Source of the DNA: JBKHXF01 sp046566145 | GTDB lineage: Bacteria > Actinomycetota > Nitriliruptoria > Nitriliruptorales > Nitriliruptoraceae | Assembly (NCBI GenBank): GCA_046566145.1 | Contig: JBKHXF010000022.1 | Location: 124,001 to 188,000, forward strand | DNA: 64,000 nucleotides | Direction: 5' to 3' | Shown here: one piece after another, positions 8,399 through 17,347 of the stretch | How positions within the stretch are numbered: the first letter of the stretch is position 1 | Layout: each line of letters begins with the position of its first letter | Notes under the pieces: generated by a model | Seen by the model: only the letters and a program-made list of their open reading frames with translations | Database searches by the model: none | Told to the model about the DNA's origin: nothing | Program-made: the position numbers and the translations under genes

Positions 8399-8550
8399 GC
8401 CCGCCGTGAGGCGGCACCGGCCGGGTGGGCGGGGGCCGCGCGGACCCGCTCGGGTGGCCACCTCGACGACACCTGGGTGACACGTGGCCGGGGCACACTG
8501 GCGACAGCCGGGTGCACGTCCGCTTCGCCGCCTCGAAGGGTGTGCTCCAG

Positions 8551-8814
8551 ATGTCCCTCTCCACCTCCCCGCTCTCCCAGCCCGTCGCGACCGTCCTCGC
8601 CCTCACCACCGGGGTCCTCGCGCACGGGCGTGGGACCGTGCGTGCCGTCCGGCGCGCCACGGCCGTGGCGCGCCCGGTCCGACCGCGCCACCACGAGGTG
8701 GCGGACCGACCGACGACGGGTCCGGCGACCGCCGACGCCGCGCGCCGGCGCGCCGCCGACTACCTCGATGCCCGTCGCGCGGCGCTCCGCGCCGACCTCG
8801 AGGCGCGCCGCTGA
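8551..8814 (+). CDS. Small hypothetical protein
   Basis: An 87-residue basic protein that I do not recognise. The ATG at 8551 gives a product with a short mildly hydrophobic N-terminus (QPVATVLALTTGVLAHG), followed by an Arg-rich middle and a charged C-terminal helix (DAARRRAADYLDARRAALRADLEARR). Third-position GC bias supports coding. It ends 11 bases before the convergent end of the membrane protein at 8826. It lacks a clear ribosome site, so the start is uncertain and longer in-frame starts exist. No function can be inferred. Confidence 0.5.
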   Translation: MSLSTSPLSQPVATVLALTTGVLAHGRGTVRAVRRATAVARPVRPRHHEVADRPTTGPATADAARRRAADYLDARRAALRADLEARR

Positions 8815-8825
8815 CCCGCTGACGC

Positions 8826-9767
8826 TCAGCCGACCTGGTCACGCTCGAGGAAGCGCGGCGTCGCCTCGCGTCGCGCCGTGGCGGCACCGATCAGCTTGAC
8901 CTCCCGGCGGTCGATCCTCCCCTGCACCCCGAGGAAGAGCACGCAGGCGGCGAGGGCGACGAGGAGCGGGAGGAGGCTGTCCTGGGCGAACGCGCCCAGC
9001 ACCAGGAGCGACGTCTCGAGCCACGGGGCGCGGCGGGGCTCCGCGAGGACCGTCAGCACGAGGTCCACGTCCTCGACGCGCGAGCCCTGCGCGACGTCCG
9101 TCGTCCCGATGGGCAGCCAGGCCGTGCTGCGGATCCAGGTGGCCGTGACCCCCGAGCCCGGGTCGGGGGTGTGGGTGGCGTCGGCCGCGGACCCGTGGCG
9201 GGCCAGGGCGTCCGCGAGCGACGTGTCGAGCACGGTCGCCGTCCGGCGGAACCCCTCGCAGGAGCCCGGGGCCGCCGGCGTGGCGGGGCCGGAGCCCGAC
9301 TCGACTAGCAGGCGGGTCGCTGCCAGCAGGGCGGGGTCGCCCACGCCGCCGGCGAGGTGGAGGCCGATGCTCTCGGGGTCGGCATCCCCGCCGGTGCGGA
9401 CCACGGTGCACACCGTGCGGCTGGCCCCCGGCGTCCACCCGACCTCCTGGTGGAGCGGGTCGTCGCGGTCGAGCGACAGCGTGAGCGCACCGTCGGGCGC
9501 GACCCGGTCGCGGACGTCGGGGCTGTAGCTCGTCAGCAGCACGGTGAAGCGGGTCACGAGGCCCGCGGTGAGCAGCAGCGCGGCCAGCATCGCGGCGATC
9601 CGCATCGCGAGCAGGGGCGTGTCGGCCTGGCGGCGCAACCGCAGCCCCCGGCGTGGTCGCGCCCGACGCTCGGGTCCGTCCGGGGTCCCGGGGATGCCCA
9701 CCGGGGTCCCGGCGGCCTCCGTGGACGTTGCAGGAGGGGCGGGTGTGGCGGCGGTCCGGGGCGTCAT
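8826..9767 (-). CDS. Two-TM exported-domain protein of the signal-peptidase operon
   Basis: A 313-residue protein with a proline-rich basic N-terminal tail, a transmembrane segment near residues 52-72 (MRIAAMLAALLLTAGLVTRF), an extracytoplasmic domain of about 190 residues, and a second transmembrane segment near the C-terminus (PLLVALAACVLFLGVQG). This layout resembles DUF5305-type proteins, which often sit beside SipW-like signal peptidases; the family match is by architecture only. Its ATG at 9767 shares one base with the TGA of the peptidase gene (TGATG), so translation is probably coupled. It is the last gene of the three-gene surface operon and may assist the assembly or processing of the TasA-like protein (inference). 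Confidence 0.72.
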   Translation of the reverse strand: MTPRTAATPAPPATSTEAAGTPVGIPGTPDGPERRARPRRGLRLRRQADTPLLAMRIAAMLAALLLTAGLVTRFTVLLTSYSPDVRDRVAPDGALTLSLDRDDPLHQEVGWTPGASRTVCTVVRTGGDADPESIGLHLAGGVGDPALLAATRLLVESGSGPATPAAPGSCEGFRRTATVLDTSLADALARHGSAADATHTPDPGSGVTATWIRSTAWLPIGTTDVAQGSRVEDVDLVLTVLAEPRRAPWLETSLLVLGAFAQDSLLPLLVALAACVLFLGVQGRIDRREVKLIGAATARREATPRFLERDQVG

Positions 9768-11485
9768 CACGGCCCCCACGAGACGGTGAGGGTCGGTCGC
9801 TCCGTGCCCGCGCCGGCGTTGTTGCGGACCTGGAGCGAGCCGCTCGTCTCGTCGGCGAGACGCAGCAGCATCCCGTGCTGCGGCAGGCCCGCGGCCCACG
9901 CGGTCGCGATGGTCGTGACGTCGACGGTGGTGACGGCCCGGGCGGGCAGGGCCGCCGACACCTGTGGGGCGGCGGCGGCCGGGAGGGTGGTCCAGGTCGG
10001 GGAGGCCGCCACAGCCGTGGCGAGCGGGGCGAGCGCCACCGCCGTCGGGTCGACGGCGGACGGGCCGGTCGTCAGGGTGAGCACGCCCGTGGTGACCCGG
10101 CAGCCGGTCGGGACCGCCAGCGAGTCGGGCCGCAGCACCAGGCGCGTCCGGGTCCCGATGCCGCCGGTCAGCGACGCGTTGCCGGCGTCCGTGGCCGACG
10201 CGGTCCCGTCCTCGTTGACCTGGGTGACCGAGGTCCGGAGCGTGACGCTGCCGGGGGTGCACGTCGAGGAGGCGACGGCGGTCGAGATCGTCGATCCGGC
10301 GGTGGTCGTCGTGGCGGAGAACGCGGCCTGCGAGCGGGCCACGACGGACCCGCCGGCGGCGAGCAGGACGAGGGCGAGCGCGGCGGGGCGCAGGGCGGGC
10401 CCGAACGACGGCAGCGTGACACGGGGCCTCGGGACGGATGGCAGCCGGTCGGTGGCGGCCGCCGTGACGGACCGGACGCGTGCGACGGCCCGGCCGATCC
10501 GGAGCTCGGGGCCGTTGGGGTCGAGGAGCAGCACGACGACCGGGGCGACGACGGCCAGCGCCAGGCCGGCCGGCCGGCGGGTCGCCAGCGGCAGGGCGGC
10601 GGCCACCGCCAGCGGTGCCAGCGTGCGCACCCGGCCGGCGGCGGGGCGCGACGAGGTGGCGAGCGCGACGAGGCGGCGCACCGCCGGCGCGACGACCCGG
10701 CCGGTCACGGAGACCGCCGGCGCGGCGAGCACCCGACGCAGCACCCCGGCCCCACGGGCGACGAGGCGGGCCTCCACCCGCGCCGGCGAGAGGTCGCGCA
10801 CCATCCGGGTGACGCGCGGCCGGGCCTCGGGGATGCGGAGCGTCGCCTCGGGGAGCCGGATGGTGACCTCGGGCTCGGCCAGCGCGTCGCCCGGGTCGGA
10901 GGGCGGCGGTCCGTCACCGTCGTCACCGTCGTCTCCGCCATCGTCGCCGTGGTCGCCGACCGCCGGCCCCGACCGCTGGGTGGCCACCGCGCAGGCGAGG
11001 AGGGTGGCGACCGCCCACACGGCGAAGAGCGCCAGCGAGCCACGCAACCAGACGAGCGGCAACCCGATCATCGGGACGAGCAGCCGCCCGGTGCCCGCGA
11101 CCGCCGCCGCCGGGACCGGTGCCGGATCGGGGGACTGGTTCGCGTCGCCGCGCGTCGTGTAGGCCCCCTCGGCGTCGACGCCGACGATGCGGTGCGTGGT
11201 GAGGGTCCCGGGGCGCAGCGGGTCGTCGTAGGTGATGACGGTCCCCGGGGCGAGGTCCGCGTGGTGGGTCGGGTCGAGCAGGACGACGTCACCCCGGCGG
11301 ATCAGCGGCTCCATGGAGCCGGACGTGATGACCACGGGCTCCCACGAGAACCCGACGGCCGGGACCGCGACGAACGCCGCGAGCCAGAGGACCGCCCAGA
11401 GGTAGAACGAGGCGACGAGGAACGAGCCGAGCTGGCCCCAGCGCTCTGGCTGGGTCCCGCTCGGCTCGACGTGCTCCACGGCCAT
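9767..11485 (-). CDS. SipW-type signal peptidase fused to a SipW-substrate-like DNRLRE domain
   Basis: A 572-residue fusion. Residues 1-170 are a type I signal peptidase of the SipW/ER class: TM1 (about 21-45), catalytic Ser57 in TSGSMEP, His98 in THRIV in place of the bacterial Lys, RGDAN near 112-116, and TM2 (about 149-168). An acidic Asp/Gly linker and two hydrophobic stretches (about 286-321) follow. Residues 366-400 then form a second export signal ending SQAAFSATTTTAG, closely like the TasA-like neighbour's SQAVFTATTANAG. The last 160 residues read as a DNRLRE-like beta-sandwich (TTVDVTTIATAWAAG, LRLADETSGSL). The enzyme therefore carries its own potential substrate. The start ATG follows GGGGAG. 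Fusion boundaries are my reading. Confidence 0.85.
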   Translation of the reverse strand: MAVEHVEPSGTQPERWGQLGSFLVASFYLWAVLWLAAFVAVPAVGFSWEPVVITSGSMEPLIRRGDVVLLDPTHHADLAPGTVITYDDPLRPGTLTTHRIVGVDAEGAYTTRGDANQSPDPAPVPAAAVAGTGRLLVPMIGLPLVWLRGSLALFAVWAVATLLACAVATQRSGPAVGDHGDDGGDDGDDGDGPPPSDPGDALAEPEVTIRLPEATLRIPEARPRVTRMVRDLSPARVEARLVARGAGVLRRVLAAPAVSVTGRVVAPAVRRLVALATSSRPAAGRVRTLAPLAVAAALPLATRRPAGLALAVVAPVVVLLLDPNGPELRIGRAVARVRSVTAAATDRLPSVPRPRVTLPSFGPALRPAALALVLLAAGGSVVARSQAAFSATTTTAGSTISTAVASSTCTPGSVTLRTSVTQVNEDGTASATDAGNASLTGGIGTRTRLVLRPDSLAVPTGCRVTTGVLTLTTGPSAVDPTAVALAPLATAVAASPTWTTLPAAAAPQVSAALPARAVTTVDVTTIATAWAAGLPQHGMLLRLADETSGSLQVRNNAGAGTERPTLTVSWGP

Positions 11486-11531
11486 GCTCCCCGTGCTGGC
11501 CCACCCCTGACTATCGGCAGGTGGTCGCCGT

Positions 11532-11563
11532 TCCTGACCCGGGACGGCCGTCCCGGGTCAGGA
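11532..11563 (-). terminator. 14-bp hairpin across the tasA-like stop codon
   Basis: TCCTGACCCGGGAC and its complement flank GGCC. The stem includes the TGA stop of the TasA-like gene and lies about 46 bases before the peptidase start. With no T-run it is more likely an intercistronic attenuator or mRNA 3' end than a complete terminator. Confidence 0.6.
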
Positions 11564-12154
11564 CAGGTCCTCGGTGGTCGACGGCGTCGCGACGTTCCAC
11601 GAGATGTCGACGCCCGAGACGGTCTGCCCCATGACGCTGTTGTCCGCGCTGACCGGCAGCTCCACCCGGAAGGTGTAGGCCCGGGTCTGGCCGGGCGCAC
11701 CCTTGGCGAACCCGCCGTTGCCCGTGAAGCTCGGGCCGCTCGCGAGCAGGGCGGACCCCAGGGCGGTCCCGCCACCCACGGCGGTGCTCGCGCAGGTCGA
11801 CCCCATGGCGGCCTCGCGGACGGTCACCTGCAGGGCGTCGGCGAGCGCAGGGCTGCCGGCCGGCGCGGTCACCGCGACGCTCACCGGCGTGGTCTCGAGG
11901 GTCCCGGTGTAGGTCAGGGTGATGCACCGCTCGAGGAAGGACCCCGGTCGCATGTTCGCGACCGACAGCGTCCCTCCGGCGGCGCCGGAGTTCGTCAGCG
12001 CCACGGTCCCGGTCTCGAAGGAGTTGCCGGCGTTGGCGGTGGTGGCGGTGAAGACGGCCTGCGAGGTGCGGATCGAGAGCGCACCGACCATGGCGAGGGC
12101 GGCGAGCCCGGCCAGCAGCGTGGTGGTGCGACGGCGGGCTGGTGTGAGTTCCAC
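11558..12154 (-). CDS. TasA/camelysin-like exported protein (SipW-dependent type)
   Basis: A 198-residue secreted protein. A basic N-terminus and hydrophobic core (TTLLAGLAALAMVGALS) lead to RTSQAVFTATTANAGNSFETG, the hallmark of SipW-dependent signal peptides, in which cleavage occurs near SQA. The mature part is beta-rich (TGTVALTNSGAAGGTLSV and so on) with one likely disulfide (Cys in LERCITL and STCAST), as in TasA/camelysin fibre or surface proteins. The GTG at 12154 is preceded by AAGGGGGA, a strong ribosome site. It is the first gene of the operon with the peptidase-fusion gene. Fibre formation is inferred from family resemblance; catalytic residues for protease activity are not evident. 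Confidence 0.85.
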   Translation of the reverse strand: MELTPARRRTTTLLAGLAALAMVGALSIRTSQAVFTATTANAGNSFETGTVALTNSGAAGGTLSVANMRPGSFLERCITLTYTGTLETTPVSVAVTAPAGSPALADALQVTVREAAMGSTCASTAVGGGTALGSALLASGPSFTGNGGFAKGAPGQTRAYTFRVELPVSADNSVMGQTVSGVDISWNVATPSTTEDLS

Positions 12155-12291
12155 GGTGGTCCCCCTTGCGGTGTCGACGCGTCGCGTCGTGGTAACGGCC
12201 AGTGAGATGACTTCACTGTCCGTTAACGAGACCCCTGCCAGAGAGGGACGCTCGGGAGACGGATGTCCGGATCAAGGGGATTTTCGGGCGT

Positions 12292-13806
12292 TCAGCGCGC
12301 GCCGAGTCGGTCGGACTGCACGATCTGGTCCCGGCCGGCCTCCTTGCCGCGGTAGAGCGCGTCGTCGGCGGCCGCCAGCAGGGCCGAGCCGTCCACCCGC
12401 TCGCCCGCGCCCGTGGCCACGCCGAGCGTCGCCGTGATGGGAACGGGCTCGCGGATCGCCCGGATCGCGGCCTGCGCTCGCTCGGCAGCGGTCAGCGCGC
12501 CTCGCGCGTCGGTCGCGGGCAGCAGCAGGGCGAACTCCTCCCCGCCGATCCGGGCGGCCAGGTCGGTGCCGCGGGCCACCCCCTCGAGCGCCCGCGCAGC
12601 GGCGGTGAGCGCCGCGTCCCCGGTGGCGTGTCCGTGGGTGTCGTTGACCGTCTTGAAGTGGTCGAGGTCGAGGACGACGACCGACAGCGGCAGCCCGGTC
12701 CGACGGGCCCGCTCGGCCTCGGCCGTGAGCGCGTCGTCGAACGCGCGACGGTTCGCGAGGGCGGTGAGCCCGTCGGTGGCGGCCTGCTCGGTGAGCTGCA
12801 CGTGGAGCCACGCGTTGGCGAGCGCCAGCGCCGCCTGCGAGGCGAACCGCTCCGCCCCCCGGAGGGTGCGGGTGCTCAGCTCGCCTCGATCACCGTGCTC
12901 CAGCACCAGCGCCGCGAGGGTGCGGTCCTCCGCGGTCAGGGGCAGCACCACCACGTCGCGCGCGTCGGGGAGCTGGCTCGAGACCCACCGGTCGCGCTCG
13001 GCGTCGAGGCGCTGCACCAGCAGCGGGGTGCGCTCGGCGACCACCGTGCGCAGGATGTCCGCGGGGGCGCCCGGGGTCGGGCGGCTGGTCACCCCGTGGG
13101 TCGCGAGGACCCGGGGCTCGCCGCGGAGGTCGGTGAGCAGCACCCGGGGGAACCCGAACGTCTCGACCAGGGCGTCGACGGTCGCGCGCGCCACCAGGTC
13201 GGGCTCGGTGGCCCGCTCGAGGTCCTCCGCCAGTCCGGCGAGCGCCTCGAGGTCGTCGCGCCGCCGTCGGAGCTCGCGCTCGTTCATGGCCGCTGCGGTC
13301 GACGTGAGCAGGGTCAGGCCCCAGATGGCGGCCACGAGCACCGCGAGCGGCTCGCCACGGCCGGAGGGCGGGGCGAGCATCCCGACCTGGGTCATCGCGT
13401 TCACGGTCGTGAGCAGCAGCGTCACCCACAGCGTCACCTTGACACCGGTGCGGTACGAGCCGACCAGCGAGACGACCACGACGTGGGCGGCGATGAGCCA
13501 GCGCAGCGGGCTCGCGGTGAAGCCCGTCGCGTAGGTCAGCACGACGAGCAGCACCCCGTCGGCGAGCAGGGTGCCGCCGAACACCGGGACCTGGGCACGC
13601 CCTCGCAGGCTGGCCGTGGCGAGCGTCACGACCACCATGGCCACGCCGCCGAGCAGCAGCGGCGCCGGCGGGAGCGTCCACGAGGCGCCGGCGACCGAGG
13701 CGTGCGCCGTCGCCGCGGCGAGGGACAGGGCTCGCAGCAGCGCGAGGAAGCGCGCACGCTCGACCAGGGGGACGAGGTCCCCCGGTCGCGTCGTGGTGGC
13801 CGCCAT
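12292..13806 (-). CDS. Membrane diguanylate cyclase (GAF-GGDEF)
   Basis: A 504-residue protein with five or six N-terminal transmembrane helices (about residues 20-180), a short coiled linker, a GAF-like domain (about 190-330) and a C-terminal GGDEF domain. The active-site loop reads RIGGEEFALLLP, an intact GGEEF that should make c-di-GMP. RGTD five residues upstream is a complete RxxD product-inhibition site. NRRAFDDAL and DLDHFKTVNDTHGHATGD are the conserved substrate and metal motifs. The ATG at 13806 follows GGGAGG. No phosphodiesterase domain is present. A c-di-GMP riboswitch elsewhere in this window (48279-48375) offers one target for its product. Confidence 0.93.
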   Translation of the reverse strand: MAATTTRPGDLVPLVERARFLALLRALSLAAATAHASVAGASWTLPPAPLLLGGVAMVVVTLATASLRGRAQVPVFGGTLLADGVLLVVLTYATGFTASPLRWLIAAHVVVVSLVGSYRTGVKVTLWVTLLLTTVNAMTQVGMLAPPSGRGEPLAVLVAAIWGLTLLTSTAAAMNERELRRRRDDLEALAGLAEDLERATEPDLVARATVDALVETFGFPRVLLTDLRGEPRVLATHGVTSRPTPGAPADILRTVVAERTPLLVQRLDAERDRWVSSQLPDARDVVVLPLTAEDRTLAALVLEHGDRGELSTRTLRGAERFASQAALALANAWLHVQLTEQAATDGLTALANRRAFDDALTAEAERARRTGLPLSVVVLDLDHFKTVNDTHGHATGDAALTAAARALEGVARGTDLAARIGGEEFALLLPATDARGALTAAERAQAAIRAIREPVPITATLGVATGAGERVDGSALLAAADDALYRGKEAGRDQIVQSDRLGAR

Positions 13807-13973
13807 CGGCCTCGCCTCCCACCCGCCCGGTCGTGGCTCCGGCGGGCGCCCCCTCCCCGGCGGAGGAGGCGAGTGTGCCAGACCGGAGCGTGCTGCTGTC
13901 GCACACGGGGGCCCGTGGCCGTGCGGTGGTGCCCCGGACCGCACCACGGTGGGGGGGCCGGCCGTGCGCCTCG

Positions 13974-13979
13974 TACACT
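13974..13979 (+). promoter_or_regulatory. Predicted -10 element TACACT for purF
   Basis: TACACT fits TANNNT and is 28 bases before the purF start, within the divergent region shared with the GGDEF gene. Confidence 0.45.
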
Positions 13980-14006
13980 CGCCCCGCCGCCTCCCCGGAG
14001 CCATCC

Positions 14007-15542
14007 GTGCGCCCCACCGCTTCCCGGTTCCCCGCGCTCCCGCTCGTCGACACCGGTCCCGGCGCACCGCCCTGCGGCGTGCTGCCGGCGGACGTCGACC
14101 TGGCCGGCCTCGCCGAGGGCCCGCGCGAGGAGTGCGGGGTGTTCGGCGTCTTCGCCCCTGGCGAGGACGTGGCCACCCTCACGTTCTACGGGCTGTACGC
14201 GCTGCAGCACCGAGGGCAGGAGTCGGCCGGGATCGCCGTCAGCGACGGCGAGCGCATCGTGGTCCACAAGGACATGGGGCTCGTCAACCAGGTCTTCGGT
14301 CCGAACTCGCTGGCCGCGCTCCAGGGCCACCTCGCCATCGGGCACTGCCGCTACTCGACGACCGGCTCCTCGACGTGGGCCAACGCGCAGCCGCAGTACC
14401 GCGAGCGCCCCACGGGCGGCGGGGTGGCGCTCGGCCACAACGGCAACCTCGTCAACACGGTCGACCTCGCACGCGACCTCGGCGTGCCGCCGTCGAACGA
14501 CTCCGAGCTGATGTGCCAGCTGCTCGCCCGCGACGTCGACGTCAGCCTCGAGGAGGCGATCGTCCGAGCCGCCCCGACGATGGAGGGCGCGTTCTCCGTG
14601 GTGGTCATGGACGAGGAGCGCCTCTACGCGTTCCGTGACCCGCACGGCGTGCGCCCGCTCGTCATCGGTCGGCTCCCCAAGGGCGGCTGGGTCGTCGCAT
14701 CCGAGACCGCGGCGCTCGACATCGTCGGTGCCGGCTACGTGCGCGACGTCGAGCCCGGTGAGCTCGTCGTCATCGACGAGCAGGGCGTGTCCTCGCAGCG
14801 CTTCGCCGAGGCGACGCCGAGCTTCTGCCTGTTCGAGTACGTCTACCTCGCGCGCCCCGACCATCGCCAGCACGGCACCAGCATCTACGCCGCCCGTCGC
14901 CGGATGGGTCGGGTGCTCGCGCAGGAGGCCCCGGTCGAGGCCGACCTGGTCATCCCGGTGCCGGACTCCGGGACCGCCGCGGCGTCCGGGTACGCCGAGG
15001 AGGCGGGCCTGCCGTACGCCGAAGGCCTGGTCAAGAACCGCTACGTCGGGCGGACCTTCATCCAGCCCACCCAGTCGCTGCGCCAGCTCGGCATCCGACT
15101 GAAGCTCTCACCGGTGCGCGAGATCCTCGAGGGGCGCCGGCTCGTCGTCGTCGACGACTCCATCGTCCGCGGGAACACCTCGAAGCAGCTGGTGGCGATG
15201 CTGCGCGCCGCTGGCGCCGCCGAGGTCCACATGCGGATCACCTCGCCGCCCATCGCGCACCCCTGCTACTACGGCATCGACATGGCGACCCGCGCGCAGC
15301 TCATCGGCGCCGACATGTCGGAGGCCGAGATCTGCGCCTACATCGGCGCCGACTCCCTGCACTACATCACGCTCGACGGCCTGATCTCCGCGACGCCCGA
15401 CGAGCGGCCCGGGCTCTGCACCGCGTGCTTCAGCGGGCAGTACCCGATCCCCGTCGCCGGGGAGCACGCGGACCTCGCGGCGTCGAAGTTCTGCGGCGAC
15501 GTGGACGAGCAGGCCCTCGCGGAGCGCACCGCTGGCGCCTGA
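14007..15542 (+). CDS. purF: Amidophosphoribosyltransferase PurF
   Basis: A 511-residue PurF catalysing the first committed purine step, PRPP plus glutamine to phosphoribosylamine. The N-terminal nucleophile is Cys43 in EECGVFGVF, preceded by a propeptide that must be removed. YALQHRGQESAGI and GHCRYSTTG are glutaminase motifs. The PRPP site reads VVVDDSIVRGNTSKQL. Cysteines in SPPIAHPCYYGID and LCTACFSGQYP fit the 4Fe-4S type of PurF found in Bacillus and actinobacteria. The GTG at 14007 follows CCGGAG. It ends convergently with a histidine kinase gene, with a 7-bp hairpin between. Confidence 0.97.
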   Translation: MRPTASRFPALPLVDTGPGAPPCGVLPADVDLAGLAEGPREECGVFGVFAPGEDVATLTFYGLYALQHRGQESAGIAVSDGERIVVHKDMGLVNQVFGPNSLAALQGHLAIGHCRYSTTGSSTWANAQPQYRERPTGGGVALGHNGNLVNTVDLARDLGVPPSNDSELMCQLLARDVDVSLEEAIVRAAPTMEGAFSVVVMDEERLYAFRDPHGVRPLVIGRLPKGGWVVASETAALDIVGAGYVRDVEPGELVVIDEQGVSSQRFAEATPSFCLFEYVYLARPDHRQHGTSIYAARRRMGRVLAQEAPVEADLVIPVPDSGTAAASGYAEEAGLPYAEGLVKNRYVGRTFIQPTQSLRQLGIRLKLSPVREILEGRRLVVVDDSIVRGNTSKQLVAMLRAAGAAEVHMRITSPPIAHPCYYGIDMATRAQLIGADMSEAEICAYIGADSLHYITLDGLISATPDERPGLCTACFSGQYPIPVAGEHADLAASKFCGDVDEQALAERTAGA

Positions 15543-15544
15543 GC

Positions 15545-15566
15545 GCCGTCGCCTGGCGCCGACGGC
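15545..15566. terminator. 7-bp hairpin between convergent genes
   Basis: GCCGTCG and CGACGGC flank an 8-base loop in the 27-base gap between purF and the convergent histidine kinase. It suits a bidirectional terminator but has no T-run. Confidence 0.5.
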
Positions 15567-15569
15567 CCG

Positions 15570-17210
15570 TCAGGTCGCCGCCGGCGACTTCGTGCCGGTC
15601 GTGCCGCGGTCGGCCAGGACCTGCGCCCCTCCGGCCGCCACGTGCCCGTCCGCCGGCGCGGGCGGGAGCGTGAACCAGAAGGTGCTCCCACCACCGGGGC
15701 GTGGTTCGACCCCGAGCTCGCCACCGTGCCGCTCCACCACCAGGCGGGCGATCGCGAGGCCGAGCCCGGTCCCTCGGAGGTGCCGCGTGGCGTCGAGGCG
15801 GACGAACGGGTCGAAGACCCGGTCGCGGTCGGCCTCCGGGACACCCGGCCCCCGGTCGGAGATGGTGACCCGCCACCCGCCGTCCGCGGCGCCGGTGGCG
15901 GCCACCTCGACGCCACCGGGTCCGCCGCCGCCGTAGCGGATCGCGTTGCCGAGGAGGTTGACCAGGAGCTGGCGGACCGCCCCGGCATCGACGCGGACCC
16001 GTGGCAGGGGGCCCACCACGGTGACCACCTCCGCCGCACGATCCTCCGGCGGGAGGTTGCGCACGGCGCCGGCGACCAGCTCGCCGAGGTCGGTGTCGAC
16101 GAGCGCCAGGTCGCCGTGGCGGGTCCGGGCGAGCGCCAGCAGGTCGCCGATCAGCGCGTCGCCGCGGTCGTGGCCGGCGAGCGCACGGTCGAGGAGCTGT
16201 CGCACGGCGGGGTCCTGGCTCGCGTCGCGGGCCGTCTCGGCGAACCCCCGGGCGATGGCGAGGGGCCCGCGCAGGTCGTGCGCGATCATCCCCGCGAAGG
16301 CGTCGAGCTCGGCGTTCGCGGCGAGCAGCCCCGTGTGGGCCTCGGAGAGCTCCGCGTGGGCCCTGGCCTGCTCCGCACCGGCGTCGCGCAGCGCCGACGC
16401 GTGCCGGTCGAGCTCGTTGAACAGCCGCACGAACCCCCACGAGATCGCGATGGCCGGCACGGCGAACTCGGCGAGTCGCATCGACAGGCTCGCCCACCAC
16501 CACGCCGTGAAACGCTCGTCGCTGAGCGAGTGCAGCCCGAGGTCCGCGGCGCCGAACGTGAGCGAGACCCCGATCCACGCCTCGGTCCACAGCCGGGTCT
16601 GGCGGGTCGCGCGGTGCCACACCACGACCGCCACGACCGCGACGGCGAGCACGACCCACATGGCGGCCCGCAGCAGCGGGAGGTAGCGGCCGGCCTCGTC
16701 GAGCAGGGGGGGCGGGAACGGGACCGCTCCCCAGGCGGATGCCCCGGTGAGGAGCAGGGCCCCCACGATCGCGGCTCGCCGGGTCGGGCGGGACGCGGCG
16801 AGGTGGCTCGCGCCGAGCAGCGCGAAGACCGGTAGGACCAGGTGCCAGGTCAGGTACAGGCCGGCCGCGCCCGACGACGTGGTGCCCAGGGGGCCGCCGG
16901 ACGTGGACACGGCCGGGAACCCGAGCAGCTGCACGGACATGGCGAGGGTGGCGATCCCGTACCCGGATGCGACCCAGCGCAGCCGGTCGCTGTCGAGCGC
17001 TCGGGCCCGGGCGCCGAGGAAGGCGGCCGTGCCCGCCGCGGTGGTCGCCGCGACCGTCAGCGTCACGGGCAGGGCGATCAGCAACTCGTCGAGCCGGTCG
17101 GCCGCGAGGTGGGCGATCGCGGCCGCGAGCAGCGCAACGCCGACCGTCCCGAGCGCGAGCCGCCGCGCGAGCGTCGGGCTGGCGGACACCAACAGGCCCG
17201 GCTCGTCCAT
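15570..17210 (-). CDS. Membrane sensor histidine kinase
   Basis: A 546-residue kinase with about eight N-terminal transmembrane helices (residues 15-285), a coiled linker (ASALRDAGAEQARAHAELSEAH), a DHp domain with phospho-His in FAGMIAHDLRGPL, and a HATPase domain. The N-box is NLLGNAIRYGGGG, the G1 box SDRGPGVPE and the G2 box RGTGLGLAIAR. The membrane part probably acts as the sensor; no extracellular domain is evident. The ATG at 17210 is preceded by only a weak purine run (GGGTGGGCGG) and gives a short leader before the first helix. No response regulator is adjacent, so it is an orphan in this window. Confidence 0.88.
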   Translation of the reverse strand: MDEPGLLVSASPTLARRLALGTVGVALLAAAIAHLAADRLDELLIALPVTLTVAATTAAGTAAFLGARARALDSDRLRWVASGYGIATLAMSVQLLGFPAVSTSGGPLGTTSSGAAGLYLTWHLVLPVFALLGASHLAASRPTRRAAIVGALLLTGASAWGAVPFPPPLLDEAGRYLPLLRAAMWVVLAVAVVAVVVWHRATRQTRLWTEAWIGVSLTFGAADLGLHSLSDERFTAWWWASLSMRLAEFAVPAIAISWGFVRLFNELDRHASALRDAGAEQARAHAELSEAHTGLLAANAELDAFAGMIAHDLRGPLAIARGFAETARDASQDPAVRQLLDRALAGHDRGDALIGDLLALARTRHGDLALVDTDLGELVAGAVRNLPPEDRAAEVVTVVGPLPRVRVDAGAVRQLLVNLLGNAIRYGGGGPGGVEVAATGAADGGWRVTISDRGPGVPEADRDRVFDPFVRLDATRHLRGTGLGLAIARLVVERHGGELGVEPRPGGGSTFWFTLPPAPADGHVAAGGAQVLADRGTTGTKSPAAT

Positions 17211-17347
17211 CCGCCCACCCTGCTCGACGTCGGTCCTGCGCGGCGCCGGGCGGCCGCCGCGACGACGGCGGACGTGACGTGCGCCGACCCCCGTCGAGGT
17301 GCGAGGATACGCCCCACCCCCGCGCCGCGACCCCGAGGCCGCCGAAG

